Assembly: GCA_032173965.1 (NCBI GenBank) | Contig: JAVUNC010000019.1 | Span: forward strand, 16,236,234-16,300,233 | Length of the DNA: 64,000 bases | Origin: Sitta carolinensis | Taxonomy: Eukaryota; Chordata; Aves; Passeriformes; Sittidae | Direction: 5' to 3' | Shown: positions 48,481 to 59,468 of the stretch, piece by piece | Layout: each line of letters begins with the position of its first letter | How positions within the stretch are numbered: the first letter of the stretch is position 1 | The notes under the pieces: model-generated | Database searches by the model: none | Told to the model about the DNA's origin: nothing | Seen by the model: the letters and a program-made list of their open reading frames with translations, nothing else | Position numbers and translations under genes: made by a program

Positions 48481-51400
48481 TCCTGCAGCTTGGCAAGAGC
48501 CACAGCAGAAGCAGACAGAAGCTGTTCTGGGTGTATGTGAACAACCTGCATGTTTAAATATGTGCAGAGATTGGTCTCATTTCACAGGTTCTTCACTGTG
48601 GCCTGGAGGAGAATTTGAAACTGCACATTGCTGAAAATATGAGAATTTTGTCCAGAAGGCCAGACAGGGAAATATCAAAAACTTCCACTCATTAAGGACA
48701 GGCAGAGAGAGGGAATGCTGGAGACTAAATGAATTAAAACATGAAAAACCCTCAAAGAAATACTAAGGATAGAAGTATATCTCTCTATTTGTGAGCTGCC
48801 ACCTGCACTTGATTTGCCATTTGTCATATATAAATCAAATATGTAGAGAACAGCGAAGATTTAATATCTTCCTTCCACATGAGCTGAAGTTCAGCCAGAT
48901 GGGTGGAAAAAAATCCCCATGGGTGCTGTTACAGCCACAACAGCACATTGTTCAAGACAGGTACATTACTCACTAAATCTGTAGTGGGTCCAAGGATATG
49001 AATTTGTCACAGTGGAATTTGGCTTGTGCAACACCCAAAAGTGCCAGTGGAAATACCCTGGAAAGGAAGATCAAGAATAATTAACTGAGCTCCTCATCCT
49101 CTGTGTCCTGGTAGCTACTTGTGCCACGGCCATTTTTTTTTTTTAACCTGAAATTTGTTTTCCTTCTCTTCTCTTCTCTTCTCTTCTCTTCTCTTCTCTT
49201 CTCTTCTCTTCTCCTTCTCTCTCTTTCTCTTCTCTCTCTCTTCTCTTCTCTCTCTCTTCTCTTCTCTCTTCTCTTCTCTTCTCTTCTCTTCTCTTCTCTT
49301 CCTTCTCTTCTCTTCATCATTCTCTCTACAATAATTTGACTGACACCCAAGTAATTTTCCTACCTGACTTTCAGATTTTTTGGAGGCCCTAAAAGCCTCT
49401 TTCTCCTGCCTTCTGCTATGACAGAGACATCAGCAAAGGCAAGTTCAGTTGCCATGCCTGTGTCCGAAGCCCCTGATGCAGCCTGATTCCACACCCATCT
49501 TCTCTCAATCTACAAAATTTCATTCTTTCATTCAGCATACTAGACCTCACTATTTGAATGTGAAGAATTCATCAGTAGAGTTTTAGAACCCAAGTTAAAT
49601 TCTGCCAGGGTACCTCTAACACTTCCACGACTGGGTGTGTGTGTGTGCAAGGACGTTGCTAACAGGATTGCTGAATTTCCTTCGGCGTGTCAGGATCAGT
49701 CAGGTGTCACATCTGTGGATCTGAGCAACCAGCTGACAGCATTACAGGTTCTGGTAAGCAAGGCCACTACTCAGGTAGGTAGATACAGCTCAGAGTTCTG
49801 TTCTTTAAAAATTAAAACCTCACTTGGAGTGTGCCATTAAAACAATGTAGAATAAATTACCTTTGCAGGTAATTTAGAGTGTCTGAACTCTTGCAGTGCT
49901 GTAACTGATCACTATTACTCGCTATATTTTACAGATGAGAAAACTTTCCTGTTTCAGAGCTTATACTTAGTCCTGCAATCAGACCTATATTATTAAAGGA
50001 GGTTTTTCATTTAAGGAAGGAATAAATCACTTTTAAACAAAGTGCCCAAAGCTATTCAGCACTTCTTGCTCTAACTAGAATCAGAATTCAGGAAATGAAT
50101 TCAGCAACTTGATACTGAATTCACCAACTCGACACTGAGCCATCCCTTTCCATATCTGAACTAATATTAAGGCCACAGCAATAGTCCAAATCCTTTCATG
50201 TATGGAAATTAAAAATAACAACAAACATCACATGACAATGCCAACAAAACCCATGCAAGGAAGAAATTCAGGCTTGATCACATACATTCACATGAGTCAA
50301 ATCAAAGTCACCGTGCAAAGCTTCAGAAGACTTCAGTTAAACCACTATGTTTAAAGATTAACACTGTTAAAGCTTGAAATATGACCCTTATCAAATTTGA
50401 TGGCACGTAGAGGTTGAGAAGAGGTGACAGTTTGTAACATCAAATATGTGTTGCTTGGTATCACCAAAATTATGCCAAGTGCAAAGATTTCTCACCTGGA
50501 ATCCAGACCACAAAAATCCTCAGCCTTAACTCAGTCGTGCTAGAGGTTGCCTCACTTTAATTAACAAAGCCTTTTTATTTTGATATGCACCTTTGCCAAT
50601 CCCCTGATAACGTGTTGAAATGTGCAAAGAGATGTCAGGGAAGCCAGGGAACAGCTTTTACAAGATCATTACATGCATTTGGTGATATAATTTCATTAGT
50701 GCCAACTTTTGCCTGGTTGTTCTCTTTTTCATCCTTTCCAGTTAATAGACTGAGAGGGAATGGATTGAAAAATGGTTCATAAAGTAAAATTGAAGAGTAC
50801 TGGACTCAAACTTTTGAAAGAAGCAAATTCTATTTTTATATAGCTCACTAAGTTCTGCTTTTTCAAACAAAAAATAAAAAGTAAAAGCAAATTCAGTTAT
50901 CTTTATCTTAGCAACATTTCACTTCCATTGGTGTGCTTTCTTTTCCTCAATTGTTTCCCTCCTTTGGTATCTTCATCAGTTTCCTGAAGAAGCAGAAAAG
51001 CACAAATCTCTGAACAAGTGCAAATGTACTGATATGACAGCAAAAAATCCTGAAAGATTTTTTTCTCTTTTTTTTCTTACTTCCCCACTAACATGCTCCA
51101 GAGCTCAGATTGCTTTGTTGTCCTTTCTCAGATGGAATAAATATAACAATTATAATAATTATAATAATGCACAACTTGTGCCACTAAGAAATGTAGAGAC
51201 AACAATGATGAAATAAGACCCTTAGTCTTAGTGTAATGAGGTGAACTGATTTTTTTTTCCTTCTAAAACTAACTAAAATGTTACTCTTTGAGTCAAATCT
51301 GGCACAAACTTAGCTGGACCATGTCCTAGCCCACAGTGCCTCACTATAAACATACACCCATGCAGAGCAAATAAAGCCTAAATACTGCAAAAATTGTGAT

Positions 51401-53440
51401 AAGATGAAAGAAATCACTAAATTAACGAAACAAGTTTTAAGGGAAGGACACCATAAAGCCAATTCCCAAATCTTCAAGGCAAAATGAAGGCCTAATTAAG
51501 ATCTCTGGGCAAGGTTTAGCAGTTATAGAAAGAAGGCTCACATACATTCTCCTCCCTTTAGATAAATCAGCGGGCAATTACTGCGGGAGCAGCAGACTGG
51601 GAAATTAAGAGGAAACCCCCCTGTGTTACAGGCCCCAGCTTGCCTGTTCCCTGTATTCCTGGGATTATCTGGAGTATTTGCCTCTGCCAAAAACCAGGAT
51701 GAAATTTTAATGTAATGCAATTTCTTCCTTTTCAAGAAGGAACTTGTGAAAGCAGAGCAACAACCCAGCCCCACTGCACCAGCGCAGCCTAAATAGCACC
51801 AGCAACCTGACAGGAAAAGAAATCCAGTGGTCCTGTCAGCCACTGCTAAAATGAGATGTAAAAGTGACAAGAGCTCATCATTTTATAGCAAAACTCTAAG
51901 TATAAAAATTTATTTTTTTTTTAAGAATGCGAAACATAATATATATTTTATATTTTATATATAAAATTCAGCACTGAACACTGTAACCATCTCACCTGTG
52001 CTTCAGCTAAACTGAGCTCTTACACTGGGAAATGAAGTGTTTTCAAGGCAGGGAATAGAAATTATTTATAACTAATTTGACATAAACCTGTTTCAAGTAT
52101 CCTTATATCCGTGGGATTTGGGTTATGACACTTTGCTCAAGTGCACATCCTCTAACATAAAATCAACAAATATAAGCAGAAACAGTGGAAGGTTTATTCC
52201 CCAATATTTATCCTGGGAGATGTGTCAGTTTCTCTGAGCTACTGGCTTACAAAATCCTACAAGGGGAAAGAGATCAACAACCTGAGTCTTACATGCCATT
52301 ATTTTATTTTGGGGTACAGAAGAAAAGTATTTCAAGTCCTCTGAAATGCTGCCCTTCTCAAGGAGGAATTCTGAAATACTTTCTGCTCCAAATCATTTAG
52401 CAAAATCTGCCCTGTGAATGCAAACCTAGTTGCAGAGATTTTAATTTCTGGCTTGGGATGAATCCACAATCACTGCTGTTGTTGTTGTTGTCTCTCACCA
52501 ACATGAGTCACCATCTGGCAGTGAGCTACAGCCCAGGAAACTTCCATAGCTTCCCCTTAATTTATTCTTCGGGTTTCTCACCCTGGTTTAGGATGATACT
52601 ACCAGAAACTGATCCAGATGTTACAGGGAGAGGCAGGAGATAAGTAGATATGACCTGGCTCAGACAATTCTCTGCAAGGCTTGGATTCCCAGCAGTTGTT
52701 TCAGACACAACTGCAAGCAACCACAGAAAATTCAAGAGTTCTTTTGGCTGGAGAATAATTAAATGGATAATTTATACAGGTCATGATTCAGCCAAGCATT
52801 TAACTACACAGTTAACTTGGAGTGTATATTGAAATCAACTGCAAGTGGTTATTAGCACATATGTTAAATTAAGTCCTGTTTCAGAATTTTGTGAAATCAA
52901 TGTCTGTTGTGTGAAGGAGAAAACACATCTGAGACATAGATGGCTGCTGGATTGCAAGTCTAAGACTATTTTGTCTGAAGTAGGTTTTAGATTTAAATTA
53001 GATTTGAATAAACTGTGCCAATGATAAGCTGACGTATCCTAGAGCTCACATATAAAAAAGCATTTCTATTAAATATCATTCTAGAAACTCATTTTCCACT
53101 AGAAAATAATATAAAAATTAATAAGTAGGGGGAAAAAAGAATGAAAAGGAGAAAAATTCAGGAGATATTTAAAATTAACCATCAACTTCAGTGATTTTTC
53201 CAAGCACCTCCACTCTCTGCTGAGGGCAACTCTCCAATCTGAGAAGCAAGTATGTTCACAAAGGCCTGGAATTCTTTGAATTCTGGCAACTGAAGTTCAG
53301 AGGTGACCTCTTCAGTCAAACAGAAGACTCCCTCGTGCTTTACTATCTCAGAAGGTACCTTGCACCTCTATAGGTTATTAAGAGTTTTGGTGATGGATTC
53401 TGGCTTTCTTTAGTGGGTGAAGTTGTGTTTTTTCCTTTCC
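48481..53440. other. AT-rich unique DNA with a CT satellite
   Basis: The main feature is the CTTCT tract at 49161-49315. A GT run lies at about 49635-49648, an ATAATT-type repeat at 51144-51168 and an AT-palindromic patch at 51936-51964. A fragment at 48528-48567 resembles 30935-30975. No gene is supportable, and most of the stretch from 50.0 to 53.2 kb is plain AT-rich sequence. Confidence 0.5.
49161..49315. repeat. CTTCT pentanucleotide polypyrimidine tract
   Basis: About 155 bases on the plus strand are almost purely C and T, built from TTCTC units with some CTCTCT interruptions in the middle. Long homopurine-homopyrimidine tracts of this kind can form triplex (H-DNA) structure. Open frames across it read as Arg-Glu-Lys or Ser-Leu-Phe repeats and are not genes. 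Confidence 0.95.
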
Positions 53441-53692
53441 TCAGTGTCTCCTGCCAGGGTCATAGTACAGTAACAGATTGGTGGCAGCATTTACAAGCTC
53501 CTCCAGGCTCTCTGGGATTAGGACATTTCCCCAATAATCCACAGGGCTTTCCTGATGAACACCAGACTCCCAGAGCCTCCGCAGTTGTTGGGGAAGAGGA
53601 AAGTTTAACAGGGAAGTTTTACAAATATTAATACTTAGCAGAAGGTTCTCTAGAAATGAAGGCAAGTTTTGATATAGAGGAACGAAAGATGT
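53441..53692 (-). CDS. Candidate terminal coding exon of an unrecognised gene
   Basis: On the minus strand an open frame of 83 codons ends at TGA (53441-53443) and begins directly after TTTATTTTCAG, a good splice acceptor with a CTGAC branch-like motif before it. An in-frame stop lies just upstream of that acceptor, so the frame opens where an exon would. The peptide has balanced composition with a credible amphipathic stretch (VLIPESLEELVNAATNLLLY) and ends YYDPGRRH. I do not recognise it. No cysteine pattern, transmembrane segment or domain is evident. The nearest downstream minus-strand AATAAA is near 52561-52566. No upstream exon was identified, and it could still be a chance frame or a dead exon. 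Confidence 0.3.
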   Translation of the reverse strand, partial: TSFVPLYQNLPSFLENLLLSINICKTSLLNFPLPQQLRRLWESGVHQESPVDYWGNVLIPESLEELVNAATNLLLYYDPGRRH

Positions 53693-55145
53693 CTGAAAAT
53701 AAAGTCAGCTGAGCTAGTGGTCACTAGCGAAAGGTTGAGATGAGTTGGAAAGAGATTTTATGGCTAAGAGCAGAGGATAAATTGACTACAAACAAAAGCA
53801 TGTTTTTACCAAGTAAAGAGAAATCTCAAAAAAGCACAGGCAAACAGAAAATGTGATTGGTTAGCTACTACCACATATCAAATATGGCAATATTAGCAGT
53901 TATGACGGGCTGTAGGTAATGGTAAAGGTATTGTGCATGATGCTGATTGGTTGTTATGTATTCAGATACTCAGCACAGAACAATATCCAATGCATTGCAA
54001 GCAGAACAGAGGTGGCTGCAGGCAGCCTTTAGGCTGGAGCTGGCAGCTCACAGGTGTGGCTCTGCACCCACCACCCAAGATTGCTGGAACTGCTCTGTGC
54101 AATGAACACATTGCTGAGGAGCAGCCTGGGGTCTCACATCTCTCCTCTCTGGCTCTTACTGGGGTGATCCTCACTCATGAGCTCCCGGGCTGAGCAGTGC
54201 CACTCAGGGAGGTGCATCCCACACACTCCTGAGAAATGCATCAGGGTGTTGGGTCCCAGTGGGGTCATTGTGGCCAAAAGGGACACAGATGTGTCTGCCA
54301 GATCACTCAAAGCTGCTGTTTCCATTAGAAACGTCTCAGATGTAGAAAAATGACTGATTTAGAAAGCACAGGCCTGCAGGAACAGGACCAAGTTCGAGAA
54401 GCAGCACTGGCATGATTTAATCCTTAGCAGTCACAGTCCTCTTTAGCTGCTCTCAGCCTGTGAGTCGGGCTAATTGCTCCCTCCCAGTGACTCGGGGCTG
54501 CCTTTCCCAGGGTGTTCTCAGTGTGATGTGCCTCAGACCCATCTGCAGCACACCCTGGGAGCTCATCAGGCTGGGATCATTAAAGATGGATTTTAAACCT
54601 GCCCAGAGCTCTTGGCTGTAGCTGAAGAACAACCACCTCTTTTTTTTCCTGCTTCCCTGGCTCTCCTTTTTTCTGTGAATGGGCACAGGGATATCACATG
54701 ATAACATGGGAATGCTCCCCTCCCTTCCTCTCCTAAGAGTGTTTTAATTAACATTTCTATTATACACACTCATTACCACATTCCTGGCTTTGGCTTTAAA
54801 CTGGTCATTCTTGTTACAAGCCCTCTAGGACACAGTGGTAAAACTTTACACATCTTATATTGCAGCAATTATTAATCACAGGTACAGTTCAGTGATTGAA
54901 CTGCAGCAACTGCTACCAATCCCAGCATAAGATTTAAACAGGAACAAATGACAACACTGGGAATGGTGGGACCCGTGCAGGGCACACTCTCTTGACCCAT
55001 TAGTTTTATAGGACCCTTTGGGGGCTTTATCACAACTGCAGCTATTCCACAGCCCCACTGTGTCTGGCCAAGTGCTTCTGTGGCAGAGCAGGTGTGGGAT
55101 GCACTTATTAAAGAGAGCTGCTAAATCCACAGATGACCAAAGCAC
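53693..55145. other. Unique non-coding DNA between two candidate exons
   Basis: No defensible gene is visible. A minus-strand frame at 54453-54707 has a basic start (HRKKESQGSRKKKR) and could be exon-like, but no splice sites support it. Confidence 0.4.
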
Positions 55146-55358
55146 ATGCTTTGGTTGCTGAGTGTCAGGAAACCTCCCCAAAAAAAGCACAAAGCAGATC
55201 AGAAAATATTTCTTGGTAGAGATGGCCAGCAGGAATTCCCTGTAAAACCTATGAGGTTAACACCTGAGATAGAGTTGGGACTGTCAGAAGAAGAGCTGAA
55301 CTTGGTTAAATCCCTGCAGTGGGATGCTTTGAGCCAAGAAGAGAACAAGCAGGCATGA
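55146..55358 (+). CDS. Candidate small coding exon of an unrecognised gene
   Basis: A 70-codon plus-strand frame starts at ATG or, as a spliced exon, after GAGTGTCAG at about 55166, and ends at TGA. An in-frame stop lies at 55134. The peptide is hydrophilic and charged: a basic start (RKPPQKKHKADQK) followed by an acidic helix-like part (SEEELNLVKSLQWDAL). Unlike most frames in the window it has no low-complexity sequence. A plus-strand AATAAA at 55822-55827 could serve as its polyadenylation signal. I do not recognise the protein, the acceptor is weak in pyrimidines, and there is no second exon to support it. Confidence 0.25.
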   Translation: MLWLLSVRKPPQKKHKADQKIFLGRDGQQEFPVKPMRLTPEIELGLSEEELNLVKSLQWDALSQEENKQA

Positions 55359-57129
55359 AAAGGAGGGATTCTACCTCCCTGCTGGACTTTGGCTCTCCTG
55401 CCCATCTCCTCACCACCTGTACAGCCAGCAAGCAATCAGCTAAAAAGTAACTTTGTTAGTGTTACTGGGCAGCTTTCGACTGGATCCCTTCCCTCTCCAG
55501 ATCTCCTGCGTGGGTGGAAGAAAAGCCTTTTCCATACTAGCATTAGTCCAAAGGGACTGCAGGAACATATCACTGGCCTAACTATAGGCTGGTGGTGTTT
55601 CATTATTCCTTTCTGATAGCACTTCACCCTTTTTGTGTTTGCCTGGGCTTAGATGGTGATTAGTAGGCGTCTTATAAGAATGTGGAACAACTGAAATAGG
55701 AAACTGAAAGGGAGGCTTTATATGCAGACTTAGCCTAGTGGGAATAAGATCTTTCTTAGATCCCTCTAATTGCTTTAATAATTAAGAAACAATTTTGCTA
55801 AGCTGCATTTTACTTGATTTTAATAAAATCCATCATGTAGAGCCAAGAATTTAAGCAGCACTTCAAGTGCTTACAGAGAAAAACACATCCCTCTTAATTT
55901 GTGCCTTCAGGAGAAATTAATAAAACGTGTGTGAATATCTAAACTGAGCTTTAAAGGCCTGCTGTGTGTTCACAAATGACACTGGTCAGTGAGTGCCCTA
56001 ACCATGCTGGTTTAGGGACTTATGGCTCTGATGCAGGAAAGCCATGTTCTTCACTGGCATCTCGACCATGTAGCTCTTTTTAAAAAGGTAAATGACCACA
56101 TTCAACTCAAAGGAACTACATTTAGACCTAAAATAAAGCTTGTTCTTAAGCAATTTTATTCTGGGGGCTTCTACTTTCCATTGTTTACATAAGCCAATGA
56201 ATTTTTCCTCGAAGTTAAAATTAGATTTTCACATTCAAGACAATAGAAGACCTCTGATTTGAACGGGTGGAGGCTTGGCAGCTTTGTATCTCAGAGCTGG
56301 CATTTGAGAAATAAGGTTTGGAAACCACCCCCATGTATCTCAAAAGGGAAGAACTCTGGCTCAGTCAGGCTGCCATGAAAACCCAGGTGGGCTCCACTGA
56401 AAAAAAGAAACACCCACTTGACTGATCCCACTTAATTTTCTATGCTTTGGGTTATTTCTTTAAATTTCCTTTCCTCCACACAAGGTCAGTGGCATCCACC
56501 AGTGCACTCCAGACCTGACTCAGTTAGGAAACCTTTATGGAATATGAGATGTTTGCCTGGTGAAAATAAGTAACCAAGCAAAAAGCACCTACTCAGACCT
56601 AAATAAAATGTCGTTTATTTAACAAGTCTGAAGCAGAAAGGTATCCATCCCAAAATACAGAGGTATTTTGATAAACATAAAGTCACAATTTAAGCAGTAA
56701 AGAATATATATATATGAAAATCATGGGGTTTAGTTTTTGTTTCCAGACTGTCATATTTAAAAAGATGGGTTTTTTTAGAAGAACTGTTAAGAGTTTCCTC
56801 CTCTACCTACTTTTGGAAGCATGTTCTTTTATCTGTGTAATAGCTCCAACAAAATATCATTCTCTGTGTCCATTTATCCACCTGCCAGAGGCAGAGTAAT
56901 AACAGAAGTTCTTGAGGGGAAATTAAAAAAAAGCCCAAGAAGTTCTGCCACAAGTGATACTGGGAATAAAAACAACATTTTGCACCACGCCAAGACCGTG
57001 AAGTTAGCATCAATGTTGTAGCCAGCTGCTGGGGGTTAAACACCAAGCTGGCAAGGTGGGCATTTCTGTGTCTTTAGTGGGAAAAACCCCACCAAAACTT
57101 TTGGGAAGTGCCAAAATCCCAAGTGACTG
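55359..57129. other. Unique non-coding DNA
   Basis: Apart from the AATAAA at 55822 and a short AT run at 56705-56714, I see nothing that can be named in this stretch. Confidence 0.5.
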
Positions 57130-57556
57130 TGATGCCTTCTGGAGGCTGCCCTAGAACAGAGCAAAGGGATAAAGCAGGGATTTATTAAAAGGCCTCACTG
57201 GGCACAGCTGGGCAGCACAAGAGCCCGGCTGGGTCACACCCAAGGTGAACCCAAAATGGTCCCAAAATGGACAACTGATCATGGGGCTCACACTTCTATA
57301 AGTTCTGGTCCATCAGCATATTAGAATAATTGTCCAGCCATAGCTTCAGGTTATGAAGCTCCATCCTCCTTGTTTCTCTTCTCACTTCACTGTTGTTTTT
57401 GCTCTAGGGCTTGAAAGTTGTCTTTGGTATCCAACTAGAGAAAGAATTGTTTTATCTCCCTACTCTGTGAAGAGAGCTTAGTAGCACTTAATATGAAACC
57501 TAGAACTACCCACCAAACAGCACAGAATCTAAAAACTATAAAAGCTTAAGGCATCA
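57130..57556 (-). mobile_element. ERV LTR, family C, minus strand
   Basis: The plus strand begins TGATGCC and ends GGCATCA, a perfect 7-base terminal inverted repeat. The length is 427 bases. A minus-strand AATAAA signal lies at 57181-57186, about 50 bases from the LTR 3' end, followed by CCTGCTTTATCCC. The flanks GACTG and GCTGC do not form a clear target-site duplication. No gag, pol or env frames adjoin it, so it is probably a solo LTR. An LTR with the same termini and a similar layout, in the opposite orientation, lies at 61325-61769. Confidence 0.8.
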
Positions 57557-57850
57557 GCTGCGCTGTTGCTGTCCCTGCAGGTGTTCCGCCGCTGTGCCGG
57601 GCGGCGGCTGCCCAGCGACACGCCGCTTGTCGCGATATGTCACTAGATGTCACTAGATGTCACCAGATGTCACTAGATGTCAGTGTGCACACGAGCACAG
57701 CGTGCCCGCGGCTCGGGCAGCCGGGCTCTGCGGCACACGGGCGGAGCAGCCCGCCTGAGCACAGCCCGGGGCTCTGCCTGCCGCCACCCGCAGCCCTCCC
57801 AGCTACCCTGGGAGCACAAGCACGTTTATTCACTGCCACGGCGAAGGTTT
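57557..57850. other. CpG-rich patch
   Basis: CpG is frequent here (CCGCCG, GGGCGGCGGC, GCGACACGCCGC, TCGCGA, CCCGCGGCTCGGG) while almost absent elsewhere in the window. It lies between the LTR at 57130 and the CR1 at 57873 and encloses a decamer repeat. It may be a small CpG island, the remnant of a promoter, or a GC-rich repeat unit I do not know. No first exon with a donor site was convincing. Confidence 0.6.
57635..57682. repeat. Decamer minisatellite CACTAGATGT
   Basis: Four consecutive 10-base units (57641-57680), one with a single change (CACCAGATGT), are preceded by ATATGT and followed by CAG. The array sits inside the CpG-rich patch. Because ten is not a multiple of three, a frame through it reads different residues in successive units. 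Confidence 0.95.
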
Positions 57851-57872
57851 CCGTGGTTGATTTGAGGGATAA

Positions 57873-58240
57873 TTCACAGAATCACCAGGTTGGAAGAGAC
57901 CTCCAGGATCATCGAGTCCAACCCAGCCCTAACACCTCAACCAGACCCTGGCACCAGAGCCACAGCCAGTCTGTTTATAAACACATCCAGGGATGGAGAC
58001 GCCACCACCTCCCTGGGCAGAACATTCCAGTACTTGATCACGCTTTCTGTGAAAAAATTTCTTCCTAATATCCAGCCTGTATTTCCCTGGGGAGTGTGCC
58101 CTCTGGTTCTGTCAGTGCTGCCTGGAGCCAGAGCCCAGCCCCCTGAGCACAGCCCCCTCTCAGGGAGCTGCAGGGAGTGATAAGGTCACCCCTGAGTCTC
58201 CTTTTCTCCAGGCTAAATTCCTTCATGTCGTCCCTTTTGG
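57873..58240 (-). mobile_element. CR1 LINE 3' fragment, young subfamily
   Basis: This copy begins TTCACAGAATCACCAGG, the reversed 3' end, and continues through the same blocks as the copy at 48231 and further inward: CAGAACATTCCAGTACTTG, TTCTTCCTAATATCCAGCC, and finally AGTCTCCTTTTCTCCAGGC near its 5' truncation. It is the longest young CR1 in the window at about 370 bases. It forms an inverted pair with 58668-58902. Confidence 0.92.
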
Positions 58241-58667
58241 CTGTGGCAATTCCTTTCGTGTGACACTTCGGTGTGCCCCAGCTGAAGCCAGACCAAGCAG
58301 AGGAGCTGGAATTTGGGCTGGTGCAGAAAGGGAGCTCCTGCCATGAATTTAAAGGACACCTTTCCATGAGCTCAGTGTGCAGCCAAGGATCAAAGCCTGA
58401 GTTACTGCCTGAGCTCCCAAGGATGCAGTGAAGGTCCCAGTCACACCTGAGCCCAGCCCTTGCAGTGACCACGACCCACCCTGCTGACACACCTCTGCCC
58501 TCAAGACTGGAGCTCCGCCTGAAGAAAAAGCCAGCCTGGGACCAGAATATCATCAAAATCCTCTACCCTAACTGTTATCCATCCATAAATCACACCTGTA
58601 TCCTTATGGATTATCCAGCAATAGAAACTTTCACATCTACATTCACCAGGCAGCAACTGACAGAACT
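58241..58667. other. Spacer between inverted CR1 copies
   Basis: This is about 430 bases of moderately GC-rich sequence that I do not recognise. A minus-strand frame of 163 codons (58065-58556) covers it and part of the CR1, but it is a chance frame by composition. The DNA would form the loop of a foldback transcript from the two CR1 arms. Confidence 0.5.
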
Positions 58668-58902
58668 CAAGCTGCACCAGGGGAAATATAGGCTGGATAT
58701 TGGGAAGTTGTTTTTCACAGAAAGCGTGATCAAGTACTGGAATGTTCTGCCTGGGGAGGTGGTGGAGCCACCATCCCTGGCTGTGTTTACACACAGACTG
58801 GCTGTGGCTCTGGTGCCAGGGTCTGGTTGAGGTGTTAGGGCTGGGTTGGACTCGATGATCCTGGAGGTCTCTTCCAAACTGGTGATTCTGGGATTCTGTG
58901 AT
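58668..58902 (+). mobile_element. CR1 LINE 3' fragment, young subfamily, plus strand
   Basis: The element reads CTCAAGCTGCACCAGGGG, ATCAAGTACTGGAATGTTC, GGGAGGTGGTGGAGCCACC, GGTCTGGTTGAGGTGTTAGG and ends TGATTCTGGGATTCTGTGAT, the terminal CR1 octamers. It is the only CR1 in the window in this orientation. It is 5'-truncated to about 235 bases. Confidence 0.92.
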
Positions 58903-59416
58903 AATACCCAGCCATCCACAGGGAAGCAGCTAACAATGTTTTGGCCATAATTGCCTTTCAAATGTGACTTGTTCTATGAGTATCTTGTGAGATTTTTCAC
59001 TAAGTGCACCCTCTGATTGGAAGCTGAAACAATAAGAAAAAAAACGAAAATCAAAGTGATTTCAAGACAGCTGCACCAATTTCTCATTAAAAGATACTTG
59101 AAAATCGCTGTGAGATTTTAACTTTTTTTGGCAAACTTCCTTTCGGACAAAATTCATTTGCTTAAACATTCACAGATATTGAATTACACGAGTCACAGAA
59201 GGAATTAAAGTGAATGCACAGGGATAGATATTAGCTGTTGTAAAGCAACACTACTCCAGAGACTTCTGATTTGCATCAGTTAGGAATTTGGCGAGCAGGT
59301 TTTATTTGATTCAATGTTCATAGAAGATTTCCCATTCAACCAGATTTACTAGAGCTTGTTAAAATTCTCTTTAACAATTTTAGATAGGAAGCTCTATAAA
59401 CCACTAACTTTTCTAC

Positions 59417-59468
59417 TTTTATTTTTTTACTCTTTTTTTTTTGTTTTTTTGTTTTTTTTTTTTTTTTT
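59417..59468. repeat. T-rich tract
   Basis: Runs of T are broken by single G, A or C residues, and the last run is 17 bases. No retrocopy is recognisable beside it. Confidence 0.85.

Noticed and set aside
49081..49350. Arg-Glu-Lys-rich minus-strand frame
   Set aside because: It is only a translation of the CTTCT repeat.
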